A DNA stretch of 64,000 nucleotides from contig NZ_BBZK01000010.1 of NCBI RefSeq assembly GCF_001748085.1, forward strand, positions 220,995-284,994. The letters are read 5' to 3'. The notes under the pieces were generated by a model, which made no database searches, was not told the origin of the DNA, and saw only the letters and a program-made list of their open reading frames with translations. This document shows positions 8,544 through 16,248 of this stretch, piece after piece; position 1 is the first letter of the stretch, and each line of letters opens with the position of its first letter. The position numbers were made by a program, and so were the translations under genes. Source of the stretch: Streptomyces sp. TP-A0874. GTDB lineage: Bacteria > Actinomycetota > Actinomycetes > Streptomycetales > Streptomycetaceae.

Positions 8544-9892
8544 CCACTTACTGGGCGGAGTACGCCTGGACCGGTGGAACCGTCGAACAGGGGGTGGCGA
8601 TCACCGCCACCGCCGACGGCCGGATCGGGCGGTTGACGGCGGGGGTCACGGCCCCGCCCCCGGGCGCGACCGTGCTGCGCGGCCTCACCGTCCCGGGGCT
8701 GGCCAACGCCCACTCGCACGCCTTCCACCGGGCGCTGCGCGGCACCGTCCAGGTCGGCTCCGGCACCTTCTGGACCTGGCGCGAGGAGATGTACCGGGTC
8801 GCCGCCCGGCTCACCCCCGACAGCTACCACGCCCTGGCACGAGCGGTCTACGCCGAGATGGCGCTCGCCGGCATCACCGCCGTCGGGGAGTTCCACTACC
8901 TGCACCACGCGCCCGACGGCAGCCGCTACGACCAGCCCAACGCCATGGGTGAGGCGCTCGTCCAGGCCGCCGCGGACGCCGGGATCAACATCACGCTGCT
9001 GGACGCCGCCTACCTCGCCTCCGGCTTCGGCCGAGGGCGGGCCGGGGAGCCCCCGAACGACCGCCAGGCGCGGTTCAGCGACGGCACCGCGGAGGCGTGG
9101 GCCGAGCGGGTCTCCGCCTTCAAGACCTCCGCCCCGCACGCCCGGATCGGCGCCGCGGTGCACTCGGTCCGGGCGGTCCCGGCGAGCCAACTGCGCACCG
9201 TGGCCGAGTGGGCCCGGCAGCACAGCGCCCCGCTCCACGTCCACCTCTCCGAGCAGACCGCGGAGAACGAGGCCTGCCGCAGGGCGCACGGCTGCACCCC
9301 GACCAGGCTCCTCGCCGACCACGGGGTGCTCGGCCCCGGCACCACCGCCGTCCACGCCACCCACCTCATATCCGACGACATCCGGCTGCTCGGCGGCAGC
9401 GGCACCGGCGTCTGCATGTGCCCCACCACCGAACGCGACCTCGCAGACGGCATCGGCCCGGCGACCCGGCTCCAGGCCGCCGGCACCCCACTCTCGCTCG
9501 GCAGCGACAGCCACGCCGTCATCGACCTGCTGGAGGAGGCCCGGGCGATGGAGCTGAACGAGCGGCTGAGCAGCCACACCCGCGGCCACTGGAGCGCGGC
9601 GCAGCTGCTGCGGGCCGCCACCGCCGACGGACACGCGGCGCTGGGCAGGCCCGAGGCGGGAACCCTGGCGCCCGACGCGCCGGCGGACTTCACCACCATC
9701 GCCCTGGACTCGGTCCGCACCGCGGGCGTCCCGCCCCGGCTGGGGGCCGAGGCGGCGGTCTTCGCGGCCACCGCCGCCGACGTCAGGCACACCGTCGTCG
9801 CCGGGCGGCAGATCGTCCGCGACGGCGCGCACACCCTGGTCGACGACGTGCCCGCGGCCCTCGCCGAGGCGATCGCCGCGCTGCGCGACTGA
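8534..9892 (+). CDS. hutF: Formimidoylglutamate deiminase
   Basis: 452-residue amidohydrolase-superfamily enzyme that deiminates N-formimino-L-glutamate to N-formyl-L-glutamate plus ammonia. Metal ligands sit in ANAHSHAFHRAL; further conserved segments are HVHLSEQTAENEAC, VHATHL and LGSDSHAVIDLLEEAR. The start is GTG at 8534, with GGAGG at 8522-8526; it overlaps the preceding gene. Presence of hutF shows that this organism uses the five-step histidine pathway with formylglutamate rather than the direct HutG formimidoylglutamase route. The ends agree with the family's usual length of about 450 residues. Confidence 0.95.
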   Translation: MPLTTYWAEYAWTGGTVEQGVAITATADGRIGRLTAGVTAPPPGATVLRGLTVPGLANAHSHAFHRALRGTVQVGSGTFWTWREEMYRVAARLTPDSYHALARAVYAEMALAGITAVGEFHYLHHAPDGSRYDQPNAMGEALVQAAADAGINITLLDAAYLASGFGRGRAGEPPNDRQARFSDGTAEAWAERVSAFKTSAPHARIGAAVHSVRAVPASQLRTVAEWARQHSAPLHVHLSEQTAENEACRRAHGCTPTRLLADHGVLGPGTTAVHATHLISDDIRLLGGSGTGVCMCPTTERDLADGIGPATRLQAAGTPLSLGSDSHAVIDLLEEARAMELNERLSSHTRGHWSAAQLLRAATADGHAALGRPEAGTLAPDAPADFTTIALDSVRTAGVPPRLGAEAAVFAATAADVRHTVVAGRQIVRDGAHTLVDDVPAALAEAIAALRD

Positions 9893-9970
9893 ACCGGCGC
9901 ACCGCCGTCCCGAGCAGCTTTCGAGAACCGCGCCCCCTCCCGCACCACCGACCGACCGTAGGGACCCGCC

Positions 9971-11221
9971 ATGTCATCCGTGCCCACCAGGACCGCCGCG
10001 AGCCAGCCGAACCACCCGGGCGCTGAGGAGGAGGCACCGAGGAGCCAGGCCGTCGTCAACATCGGCGCCCTGGTGACCAACGACCCCGCACAGGGGGACG
10101 GCGGCCCGCTGGGGCTGCTCACCGACGCCGCGCTGGTCATGGCCGGCGGCCGGATCACCTGGGTCGGGCCCGGCGACCGGGTGCCGGCCGCCGACACCCG
10201 CTACGACGCCGCCGGCCGGGCCGTCGTCCCCGGTTTCGTCGACTCCCACTCGCACCTGGTCTTCGCCGGTGACCGGACCGCCGAGTTCAACGCCCGGATG
10301 TCCGGCCGGCCCTACACCGCGGGCGGCATCCGCACCACCGTCGCCGCCACCCGGGCCGCCACCGACCGGGAACTCGCGGCCAACGTCGCCCGGTACGCGG
10401 CGGAGGCGCTGCGGCAGGGCACCACCACCCTGGAGATCAAGTCCGGATACGGCCTCACCCCGCACGACGAGGCGCGCTCGCTGCGCATCGCCGCCGAGTA
10501 CACCGCGGAGACCACCTACCTGGGAGCCCACATCGTCGCCCCCGAGTCCGCGGAGGACCCGGCCGAGTACGTGGCGCAGGTCACCGGCCCGATGCTGGAG
10601 GCGTGCGCACCGTACGCGCGCTGGATCGACGTCTTCTGCGAGCAGGGCGCCTTCGACGGCGACCAGGCGCGGGCGGTCCTCACCGCGGGGGCGGCCCGCG
10701 GCCTGGTCCCCCGGGTCCACGCCAACCAGCTCTCCTACGGCCCGGGGGTGCAGCTGGCCGTGGAGCTCGGGGCGGCCTCGGCCGACCACTGCACCCACCT
10801 CACCGACGACGACGTGGACGCCCTCGCCCAAGGGGAGACGGTCGCCACCCTGCTGCCCGGCGCGGAGTTCTCCACCCGCGCCCGCTACCCGGACGCCCGG
10901 AGGCTGCTCGACGCCGGGGCGACCGTGGCGCTCTCCCCGGACTGCAACCCGGGCTCGTCCTTCACCAGCTCCATGGCCTTCTGCGTCGCGCTGGCCGTCC
11001 GCGAGATGGGGATGACGCCGGACGAGGCGCTCTGGGCGGCCACCGCGGGGGGCGCCGCGGCCCTGCGCCGCGAGGACGTGGGGCGGCTGGCGCCGGGCGC
11101 GGTGGCCGATCTGGCGCTGCTGGATGCGCCCTCGCACGTCCATCTCGCCTACCGCCCCGGGGTGCCGCTGGTCACCGAGGTCTGGCGGGGCGGCCGGTCG
11201 GTGAGCGGTGCTCGGCCGTGA
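9971..11221 (+). CDS. hutI: Imidazolonepropionase
   Basis: 416 residues; hydrolyses 4-imidazolone-5-propionate to N-formimino-L-glutamate, the step between HutU and HutF. Amidohydrolase metal site in VDSHSHLVFAGDR, substrate loop GRPYTAGGIRTTV, EIKSGYGL, and the C-terminal LSPDCNPGSSFTSSMAF region are all typical. The first 30 residues are a variable tail. The gene follows hutF by 78 bp with a weak GGGA ribosome site and is followed by a strong terminator, so it is the last gene of the hut operon. The pathway's first enzyme, HutH, is not encoded in this window. Confidence 0.96.
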   Translation: MSSVPTRTAASQPNHPGAEEEAPRSQAVVNIGALVTNDPAQGDGGPLGLLTDAALVMAGGRITWVGPGDRVPAADTRYDAAGRAVVPGFVDSHSHLVFAGDRTAEFNARMSGRPYTAGGIRTTVAATRAATDRELAANVARYAAEALRQGTTTLEIKSGYGLTPHDEARSLRIAAEYTAETTYLGAHIVAPESAEDPAEYVAQVTGPMLEACAPYARWIDVFCEQGAFDGDQARAVLTAGAARGLVPRVHANQLSYGPGVQLAVELGAASADHCTHLTDDDVDALAQGETVATLLPGAEFSTRARYPDARRLLDAGATVALSPDCNPGSSFTSSMAFCVALAVREMGMTPDEALWAATAGGAAALRREDVGRLAPGAVADLALLDAPSHVHLAYRPGVPLVTEVWRGGRSVSGARP

Positions 11222-11267
11222 CCGGACCGGCCGCGGCGGAACGGGGCATGCGGGCGGCCGGCAACGT

Positions 11268-11314
11268 GACTGTGCGCGTGACCGCCGGCAGCTCCGGCGG
11301 TCACGCGCACAGTC
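11268..11314. terminator. Bidirectional terminator between hutI and sigI
   Basis: Perfect 21-bp inverted repeat (11268-11288 with 11294-11314) and a 5-base loop CAGCT, placed between the convergent ends of hutI and sigI. It can serve both strands. Confidence 0.85.
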
Positions 11315-11338
11315 CACGGCGCTGAGGGATGGCCCTGC

Positions 11339-12265
11339 TCAGCCGTCGATCATCAGACCCTTGCGTAGTCGGCCCAGTGTCCGCGACAGCAGCCGGGAGA
11401 CGTGCATCTGGGAGATGCCCAGCTCCTCCCCGATCTCCGACTGCGTCATGTTGGCCACGAACCGCAGCGACAGGATCTTCCGGTCGCGCGGGGGCAACTC
11501 CGCTATGAGCGGTTTCAGCGACTCGACGTACTCGATGCCCTCGAGCCCGTGGTCCTCGTAACCGATCCGGTCGGCGAGCGCGCTCTCGCTGCCGTCCTCC
11601 TCGGGCTGGGCGTCCAGCGAACTCGCGGTGTAGGCGTTGCTCGCCGCCATGCCCTCGACGACCTCGTCGTGGGTCAGCTTGAGCCGTTCGGCGAGTTCGG
11701 CCACCGTCGGCGTCCGGTCCAGCTGCTGGGCCAACTCGTCGCCGGCCTTCGCCAGGTCGAGTCGGAGCTCCTGGAGCCGGCGCGGGACCCGTACCGACCA
11801 ACTGGTGTCGCGGAAGAATCGCTTGATCTCGCCGATGATGGTCGGCATCGCGAAAGTGGGGAACTCGACGCCCCGGCTGAGTTCGAAGCGGTCGATGGCC
11901 TTGATCAGCCCGATGGTGCCGACCTGGACGATGTCCTCCATCGGTTCGCTGCGCGAGCGGAACCGGGAGGCGGCGAACTTCACCAGCGCCAGGTTGAGTT
12001 CCACCAGGGTGTTGCGGACGTACGCGTACTCGTGCGTGCCTTCTTCGAGCGTTTCCAGACGGCTGAAGAGCGTCTTGGACAGTGCCCTCGCATCCAGCGG
12101 CCCGACCTCGTCGTAGGGCGGGATCTCCGGCAGTTCCGCGAGGATGTCCTCGAGCGAGCCGTCGACCTCGTACTCGATCTGCTGGGGCGGGATTGTCGAC
12201 GCCGCTGCCGGTGCGCTCTCATAGGAGTCGTACTCGGTATGCGGTTCGTCGAGCTGGGGTGACAT
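11339..12265 (-). CDS. sigI: SigB/SigF-family alternative sigma factor (SigI type)
   Basis: 308-residue group 3 sigma-70 factor. Region 2 is seen in NLALVKFAASRFRSRSEPME, DIVQVGTIGLIKAIDRFE and FPTFAMPTIIGEIKRFFRD; region 3 in VRVPRRLQELR; region 4 helix-turn-helix in LPPRDRKILSLRF and MTQSEIGEELGISQMHVSRL. ATG 12265 is selected by GGAGG six bases upstream; a longer frame to 12475 lacks support. It stands divergent to an anti-anti-sigma and anti-sigma pair, the same arrangement as known for S. coelicolor sigI with arsI and prsI, which is why that symbol is used. Likely controlled by partner switching in stress or development. Confidence 0.9.
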   Translation of the reverse strand: MSPQLDEPHTEYDSYESAPAAASTIPPQQIEYEVDGSLEDILAELPEIPPYDEVGPLDARALSKTLFSRLETLEEGTHEYAYVRNTLVELNLALVKFAASRFRSRSEPMEDIVQVGTIGLIKAIDRFELSRGVEFPTFAMPTIIGEIKRFFRDTSWSVRVPRRLQELRLDLAKAGDELAQQLDRTPTVAELAERLKLTHDEVVEGMAASNAYTASSLDAQPEEDGSESALADRIGYEDHGLEGIEYVESLKPLIAELPPRDRKILSLRFVANMTQSEIGEELGISQMHVSRLLSRTLGRLRKGLMIDG

Positions 12266-12372
12266 GGAAATCCTCCGTCGTTCTCGGCGTATGGCCGCCG
12301 ATGCCGATATCTCCTTCTTGCGGTGTGCGGCGCCTCCAAAGCCGGCGGGGTTGAAACGGGTCTCTTCTAGCC

Positions 12373-12397
12373 CTACCCGCTCCACCCTGACCGAAGC
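12373..12397 (-). promoter_or_regulatory. Possible SigB-type promoter for sigI
   Basis: On the minus strand GCTT, 15 bases, then GGGTAG fits the SigB-family pattern (GNNT-N14-16-GGGTAY) except for the last base. It lies 108 bp upstream of the sigI start and would allow autoregulation. Based on pattern matching only. Confidence 0.35.
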
Positions 12398-12506
12398 AAG
12401 GTCATATTCTGATAGTATGTCCGGTTTGTGGTCATGTTCGGCTACCGAGTGACGTACCGAAGGCGTATTGTTCAAAGAGCGTCACAAGCAACCAGAAGGG
12501 GTGCGC

Positions 12507-12887
12507 ATGGACCGCGGGATGGTCGGCAGAGCCAATCGGGGCCGACTCCATGTCGAGGTTCGACACCACGGTGCCAGTGCGGTCTTAACGCCCGTCGGTG
12601 AGCTTGACCACCACACCGCGGAGCTGCTGCGAGAGCCCCTGGAAGCCTGTGTGGACGAGGGGTACCCGCGACTGGTCGTGGACTGCACCCAGCTGGAGTT
12701 CTGCGACTCCACCGGCCTCAACGTGCTGCTCGGCGCCCGGCTGAAGGCCGAGGCCGAGGGGGGCGGCGTCCACCTGGCCGGGATGCGTCCGGTCGTTGCC
12801 CGGGTGTTCGAAATCACCGGGGCCGAGGCGGTGTTCAGCGTCCATGAGAGTGTTCAGGCGGCGCTCGCCGACTCCGCCACGGAGTGA
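12507..12887 (+). CDS. arsI: STAS-domain anti-sigma factor antagonist; contains a TTA codon
   Basis: 126-residue single STAS domain of the SpoIIAA/RsbV/BldG type. The phosphorylation loop EFCDSTGLN puts the regulatory serine at residue 68. Unphosphorylated antagonist binds the anti-sigma kinase and releases the sigma factor. ATG 12507 is preceded by AGAAGGG with a 6-base spacer; an upstream in-frame ATG at 12468 is unsupported. Leu27 is encoded by TTA (12585-12587), the rare codon read by the bldA tRNA in Streptomyces, so its translation should depend on development. Divergent from sigI; followed 174 bp later by the anti-sigma gene. The symbol follows the S. coelicolor naming as I remember it. 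Confidence 0.88.
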   Translation: MDRGMVGRANRGRLHVEVRHHGASAVLTPVGELDHHTAELLREPLEACVDEGYPRLVVDCTQLEFCDSTGLNVLLGARLKAEAEGGGVHLAGMRPVVARVFEITGAEAVFSVHESVQAALADSATE

Positions 12888-13061
12888 TCCGGGTCCTCCT
12901 TGTCACCCCTGCGTGACCCTGACGTTATGTGCGTCACACCAACCACATCGAAGAAGTGGGTGTTCTCACGGTGCGGCAGGGCAGGAGACAGCTGAATCCG
13001 CAGAATCCGTCGGATGTCTACGTCGAGCTGTCTATGGGCGAATCGGTGAGGTGAAGCGTTG

Positions 13062-13544
13062 ATGAGCACCGCGCGGCCGTACTCGCCGGGTGACCGTGGC
13101 CCGGATCAGAGTGTGCAGGCGGTCGTGTCCGGACTCGCCCAAGTGCGCAGGCTGCACCTGGTGGGTGTGAGCGGCATCGTGCCGGCGGCCCGCGACTTCA
13201 CCCGGCAGGCGCTGTACGACTGGGGCTGGCTACCCGCGCAGGGTGCCGACCAGCGCGCCGCCGCCGAGGACGTCCTCCTGGTGGTCTCCGAGCTGGTCAC
13301 CAATGCCTGCCTGCACGCCGAGGGACCCGAGGAGTTGCGGGTGGGGCACGCCAACAAGCTGCTCCGGCTGGAGGTCGTCGACCTCGGATCCGGGACCCCG
13401 GCGCCGAGGACCCCGCACCGGGCCGGACGGCCGGGCGGGCACGGCATGTTCATCGTCCAGCGGCTCTGCCTCGACTGGGGCGTTATCCGCAACCCCGGTG
13501 GAGTCGGCAAGACCGTGTGGGCGGAGCTGGCCGCCCCGGTCTGA
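13062..13544 (+). CDS. prsI: Anti-sigma factor, HATPase_c serine kinase (RsbW/SpoIIAB-like)
   Basis: 160-residue GHKL ATPase-domain protein. The N-box is in SELVTNACLHAEG, the G1 box in VVDLGSGTP and the G2 box in GGHGMFIVQRL. Such proteins bind and inhibit a SigB-type sigma factor and phosphorylate its antagonist. A TTG directly precedes the ATG at 13062; the ATG is taken as start, with GAGGTG about 8 bases upstream. Its place next to the STAS gene and opposite sigI points to the SigI switch. It may be co-transcribed with the antagonist or use its own promoter in the 174-bp gap; no clear promoter was seen there. Confidence 0.87.
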   Translation: MSTARPYSPGDRGPDQSVQAVVSGLAQVRRLHLVGVSGIVPAARDFTRQALYDWGWLPAQGADQRAAAEDVLLVVSELVTNACLHAEGPEELRVGHANKLLRLEVVDLGSGTPAPRTPHRAGRPGGHGMFIVQRLCLDWGVIRNPGGVGKTVWAELAAPV

Positions 13545-13601
13545 ACCCGCGGCGGGCCGGCAGGAGGAGCGCCGCTGCGGCGAGAGCGGACGACACCAGT
13601 A

Positions 13602-13647
13602 CGAGCCGCCGCCCCGTGGTCCACGAGGACCACGGGGCGGCGGCTCG
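13602..13647. terminator. Bidirectional terminator between prsI and the POT transporter
   Basis: Perfect 21-bp inverted repeat (13602-13622 with 13627-13647) around a 4-base loop ACGA, between convergent gene ends. Confidence 0.85.
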
Positions 13648-13659
13648 CGCCGTGTCGGT

Positions 13660-15183
13660 TCAGTGCACGTCGCCCGTCAGCGTCTCGACCCGCTTCCGGA
13701 AGAAGAAGACCGCGACACCCGCCAGTACCGCCAGGCCGGCCTCCACCAGAACGGCCCCCGGCCCGCTGAGGTCCACACCGCCGGTGGACAGCAGGCTGGT
13801 GACGCAGTCCCCGGCGGTCACCGCGAGGAACCAGACCCCCATCATCTGGCTCGCGTACTTGGCCGGAGCCAGCTTGGTGGTGATCGACAGCCCCACCGGC
13901 GAGAGGCAGAGCTCACCGATCGTCTGCGCCAGGTAGATCGAGAGCAGCCACATCGGGCTGACCTTGCCGCCGCCGTCCGACAGCAGCATCGGCACCACGA
14001 AGATGAAGAAGGAGACGCCGATCAGCAGCAGCGCCATGGCGAACTTCACCGTGGTGGACGGCTCCCGGTTCCGCCGGGCCAGCGCCAGCCAGGCCCAGGC
14101 GAAGAGCGGTGCCAGCGCCATGATGTAGAGCGGGTTGACCGACTGGAACCACGACGAGGGGAAGTGCACGCCGAAGACCGAACCGGCGGTCTTCGTCTCG
14201 GCGAACGCCGCCAGTGTGGAGCCGCCCTGGTCGTAGATCATCCAGAACGCCGCAGCGGCCACGAAGAACCAGATGTAGCCGTTCATCCGGCTCTGCTCGT
14301 CCCCGGACAGCTCCTTGTCCCGCTTGATCCGCACCAGCACGGCCACCGGGATGACCAGGCCGAGCACGGTGATGGGCAGCACCACCCAGTTCATCGAGAA
14401 GTGGCCGCTGAAGGCGACGGCACCGTAGAAGGCGGCGGCGACCGCGAGCCAGAGCAGGCCCTTCCGCAGCCAGCTCCGCCGCTCCTCGGCGGCGAGCGGG
14501 GCCGGGACGTGGCTGCTCCGCGGGCTCAGGTGCTTGGAACCCAGCAGGAACTGGATCAGGCCCAGCCCCATGCCGACACCGGCCGCGGCGAAGCCGAGGT
14601 GCCAGTTGATCTGCTGGCCGATGGTGCCGATCACCAGTGGTGCGGCGAAACCGCCGAGGTTGATGCCGATGTAGAAGAGGGTGAAGCCACCGTCCCGCCG
14701 CGGGTCCTGCGGGCCGTCGTACAACTGGCCCACCATGGTCGAGATGTTGGCCTTCAGCAGACCGGAACCCAGCGCCACCAGGCCGAGGCCGACGAAGAAC
14801 ATCGCCTCGCCGGGGACGGCGAGCGAGAAGTGGCCGAGCATGATGATCCCGCCGGCGATGGCGACCGTCTTCCGCGGCCCCCAGAGCCGGTCCCCGAACC
14901 AGCCGCCGGGCATGGCCAGCAGGTAGACCATGGCCAGGTAGACCGAGTAGATCGCGATCGCGCTGGCCTCCGGCATGGCCAGCCCGCCGCCCTGGTTCTC
15001 CGGGTTGGCGTCCGGGCCGCCGGATATCAGGTAGAGCACGAGCAGCGCCCGCATGCCGTAGAAGCTGAAACGCTCCCACATCTCCGTCATGAAGAGGGTC
15101 GCCAGGCCTCGAGGATGGCCGAAGAAGGTGCTGCCGCCGGTGGTCTCCGGCCAGGCACCGTCCTTGGTCGCGGTGGGCGCCAT
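13660..15183 (-). CDS. POT/PTR2-family proton-dependent oligopeptide transporter
   Basis: 507-residue proton-coupled peptide symporter of the inner membrane. Signature elements are MWERFSFYGMRALLVLYL in helix 1 (the ExxERFxYYG-type motif), GSGLLKANISTMVGQLY, and FYIGINLGGFAAPL in helix 5. It has about 14 hydrophobic segments. The ATG at 15183 has GAGGAA 5-6 bases upstream. It is transcribed alone, away from the two-component genes, with a leader that carries two palindromes (15251-15284 and 15382-15405). The substrate is probably di- and tripeptides, by family. Confidence 0.93.
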   Translation of the reverse strand: MAPTATKDGAWPETTGGSTFFGHPRGLATLFMTEMWERFSFYGMRALLVLYLISGGPDANPENQGGGLAMPEASAIAIYSVYLAMVYLLAMPGGWFGDRLWGPRKTVAIAGGIIMLGHFSLAVPGEAMFFVGLGLVALGSGLLKANISTMVGQLYDGPQDPRRDGGFTLFYIGINLGGFAAPLVIGTIGQQINWHLGFAAAGVGMGLGLIQFLLGSKHLSPRSSHVPAPLAAEERRSWLRKGLLWLAVAAAFYGAVAFSGHFSMNWVVLPITVLGLVIPVAVLVRIKRDKELSGDEQSRMNGYIWFFVAAAAFWMIYDQGGSTLAAFAETKTAGSVFGVHFPSSWFQSVNPLYIMALAPLFAWAWLALARRNREPSTTVKFAMALLLIGVSFFIFVVPMLLSDGGGKVSPMWLLSIYLAQTIGELCLSPVGLSITTKLAPAKYASQMMGVWFLAVTAGDCVTSLLSTGGVDLSGPGAVLVEAGLAVLAGVAVFFFRKRVETLTGDVH

Positions 15184-15250
15184 GTCGTTCCTCGCTCGCT
15201 CGGGACGCGTGCCACGGTGGGGTGTCCGCGCGCCGCTGTGTGGGGGGTGT

Positions 15251-15284
15251 GCGCGGGAACCACCGGTGGTGACCGGTCCCGCGC
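15251..15284. repeat. Nested palindrome in the POT transporter leader
   Basis: GCGCGGGA (15251-15258) pairs with TCCCGCGC (15277-15284); directly inside it is the perfect 12-bp palindrome ACCACCGGTGGT (15259-15270). It lies 68-101 bp upstream of the transporter start and could be an RNA leader structure or an operator. Confidence 0.5.
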
Positions 15285-15381
15285 GTAGCCGGGCGGAGTC
15301 CTGGGCCCACGAAAGAGCGGCGGGCTTACGTCCGGCTATGGATGATTTGCCACCCTACGGCAGGATTTGGGAGTCCCGGCA

Positions 15382-15405
15382 GGCTTGAGAGATACCTCAC
15401 AAGCC
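15382..15405. promoter_or_regulatory. 24-bp near-palindrome, candidate operator
   Basis: GGCTTG/CAAGCC outer arms with GAG/CTC inner arms; 10 of 12 base pairs match. It is placed midway between two divergent genes, where a regulator of either could bind. Confidence 0.4.
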
Positions 15406-15503
15406 GCTCGCGCCATCTCCCATCTGCGGTTTCGTGGCCACCCTCCAGCTTCGCACAGCGGCGCCGACCCCTTCGTCCAGGACTGGCCGGGAGGCGCGCG
15501 GAC

Positions 15504-15509
15504 TACCAT
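15504..15509 (+). promoter_or_regulatory. -10 box TACCAT, leaderless start of the response regulator
   Basis: TACCAT ends 6 bases before the ATG at 15516 and no ribosome site is present, so transcription should begin at or next to the start codon. Confidence 0.45.
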
Positions 15510-15515
15510 CGGTGC

Positions 15516-16196
15516 ATGACCCGTGTACTGCTCGCCGAGGATGACGCGTCGATCTCGGAGCCGCTGGCCCGTGCCCTGCGGCGCGAGGGATACGAGGTCG
15601 AGGTGCGGGAGGACGGCCCCGGCGCGCTCGAAGCCGGCCTCCAGGAGGGCACCGACCTGCTCGTCCTGGACCTCGGGCTGCCCGGTATGGACGGCCTCGA
15701 AGTGGCCCGCAGGCTGCGTACCGAGGGCCACACCTTCCCGATCCTGGTGCTCACCGCGCGCGCCGACGAGGTGGACACCGTCGTCGGGCTGGACGCCGGG
15801 GCCGACGACTACGTGACCAAGCCCTTCCGGCTGGCGGAACTGCTCGCCAGGGTCCGCGCGCTGCTGCGGCGGGGCGCTGTGGAGGGCCTGTCGCAGTCCC
15901 AGTCGACCCACGGGGTGCGGATCGACGTGGAGTCCCACCGCGCCTGGATGGACGAGGAGGAGCTGCAGCTCACGGCGAAGGAGTTCGACCTGCTGAGGGT
16001 GCTGGTGCGGGACGCCGGCCGGGTCGTCACCCGCGACCAGCTGATGCGGGAGGTCTGGGACACCACCTGGTGGTCCTCCACCAAGACGCTCGACATGCAC
16101 ATCTCCTGGCTTCGCAAGAAGCTCGGCGACGACGCGGCCAACCCGCGCTACATCGTCACCGTGCGCGGTGTCGGCTTCCGGTTCGAGAAGGACTGA
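15516..16196 (+). CDS. OmpR/PhoB-family response regulator
   Basis: 226 residues. Receiver domain 1-115 with acidic pocket Asp9/Asp10, phospho-acceptor Asp52 in LVLDLGLPGMDG, Thr80 and Lys102 (YVTKPF). The C-terminal winged helix has the OmpR features QLTAKEFDLLRVLVR and KTLDMHISWLRKKLGDD. The start is taken at MTRVLLAEDD because the receiver fold begins there; it has no ribosome site but a -10 box 6 bases away. The histidine kinase gene follows after 52 bp and is surely its partner. The regulated genes cannot be named from the sequence. Confidence 0.93.
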   Translation: MTRVLLAEDDASISEPLARALRREGYEVEVREDGPGALEAGLQEGTDLLVLDLGLPGMDGLEVARRLRTEGHTFPILVLTARADEVDTVVGLDAGADDYVTKPFRLAELLARVRALLRRGAVEGLSQSQSTHGVRIDVESHRAWMDEEELQLTAKEFDLLRVLVRDAGRVVTRDQLMREVWDTTWWSSTKTLDMHISWLRKKLGDDAANPRYIVTVRGVGFRFEKD

Positions 16197-16248
16197 GGGG
16201 CTTGTCGGGACGGCGCGTAGACAGCGGACACGCCCTCCGGAGGGGCCA

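Larger units (their letters stand above)
15184..15515. other. 332-bp divergent control region between the POT transporter and the response regulator
   Basis: No gene seen. It contains a hairpin-forming repeat (15251-15284), a 24-bp near-palindrome (15382-15405) and a -10-like box just before the response regulator (15504-15509). Confidence 0.6.

Noticed and set aside
12424..12445. SigB-type promoter for arsI (GTTT ... GGCTAC)
   Set aside because: The spacing between the two boxes is 12 bases, shorter than the 14-16 expected, and the -10 has a mismatch.
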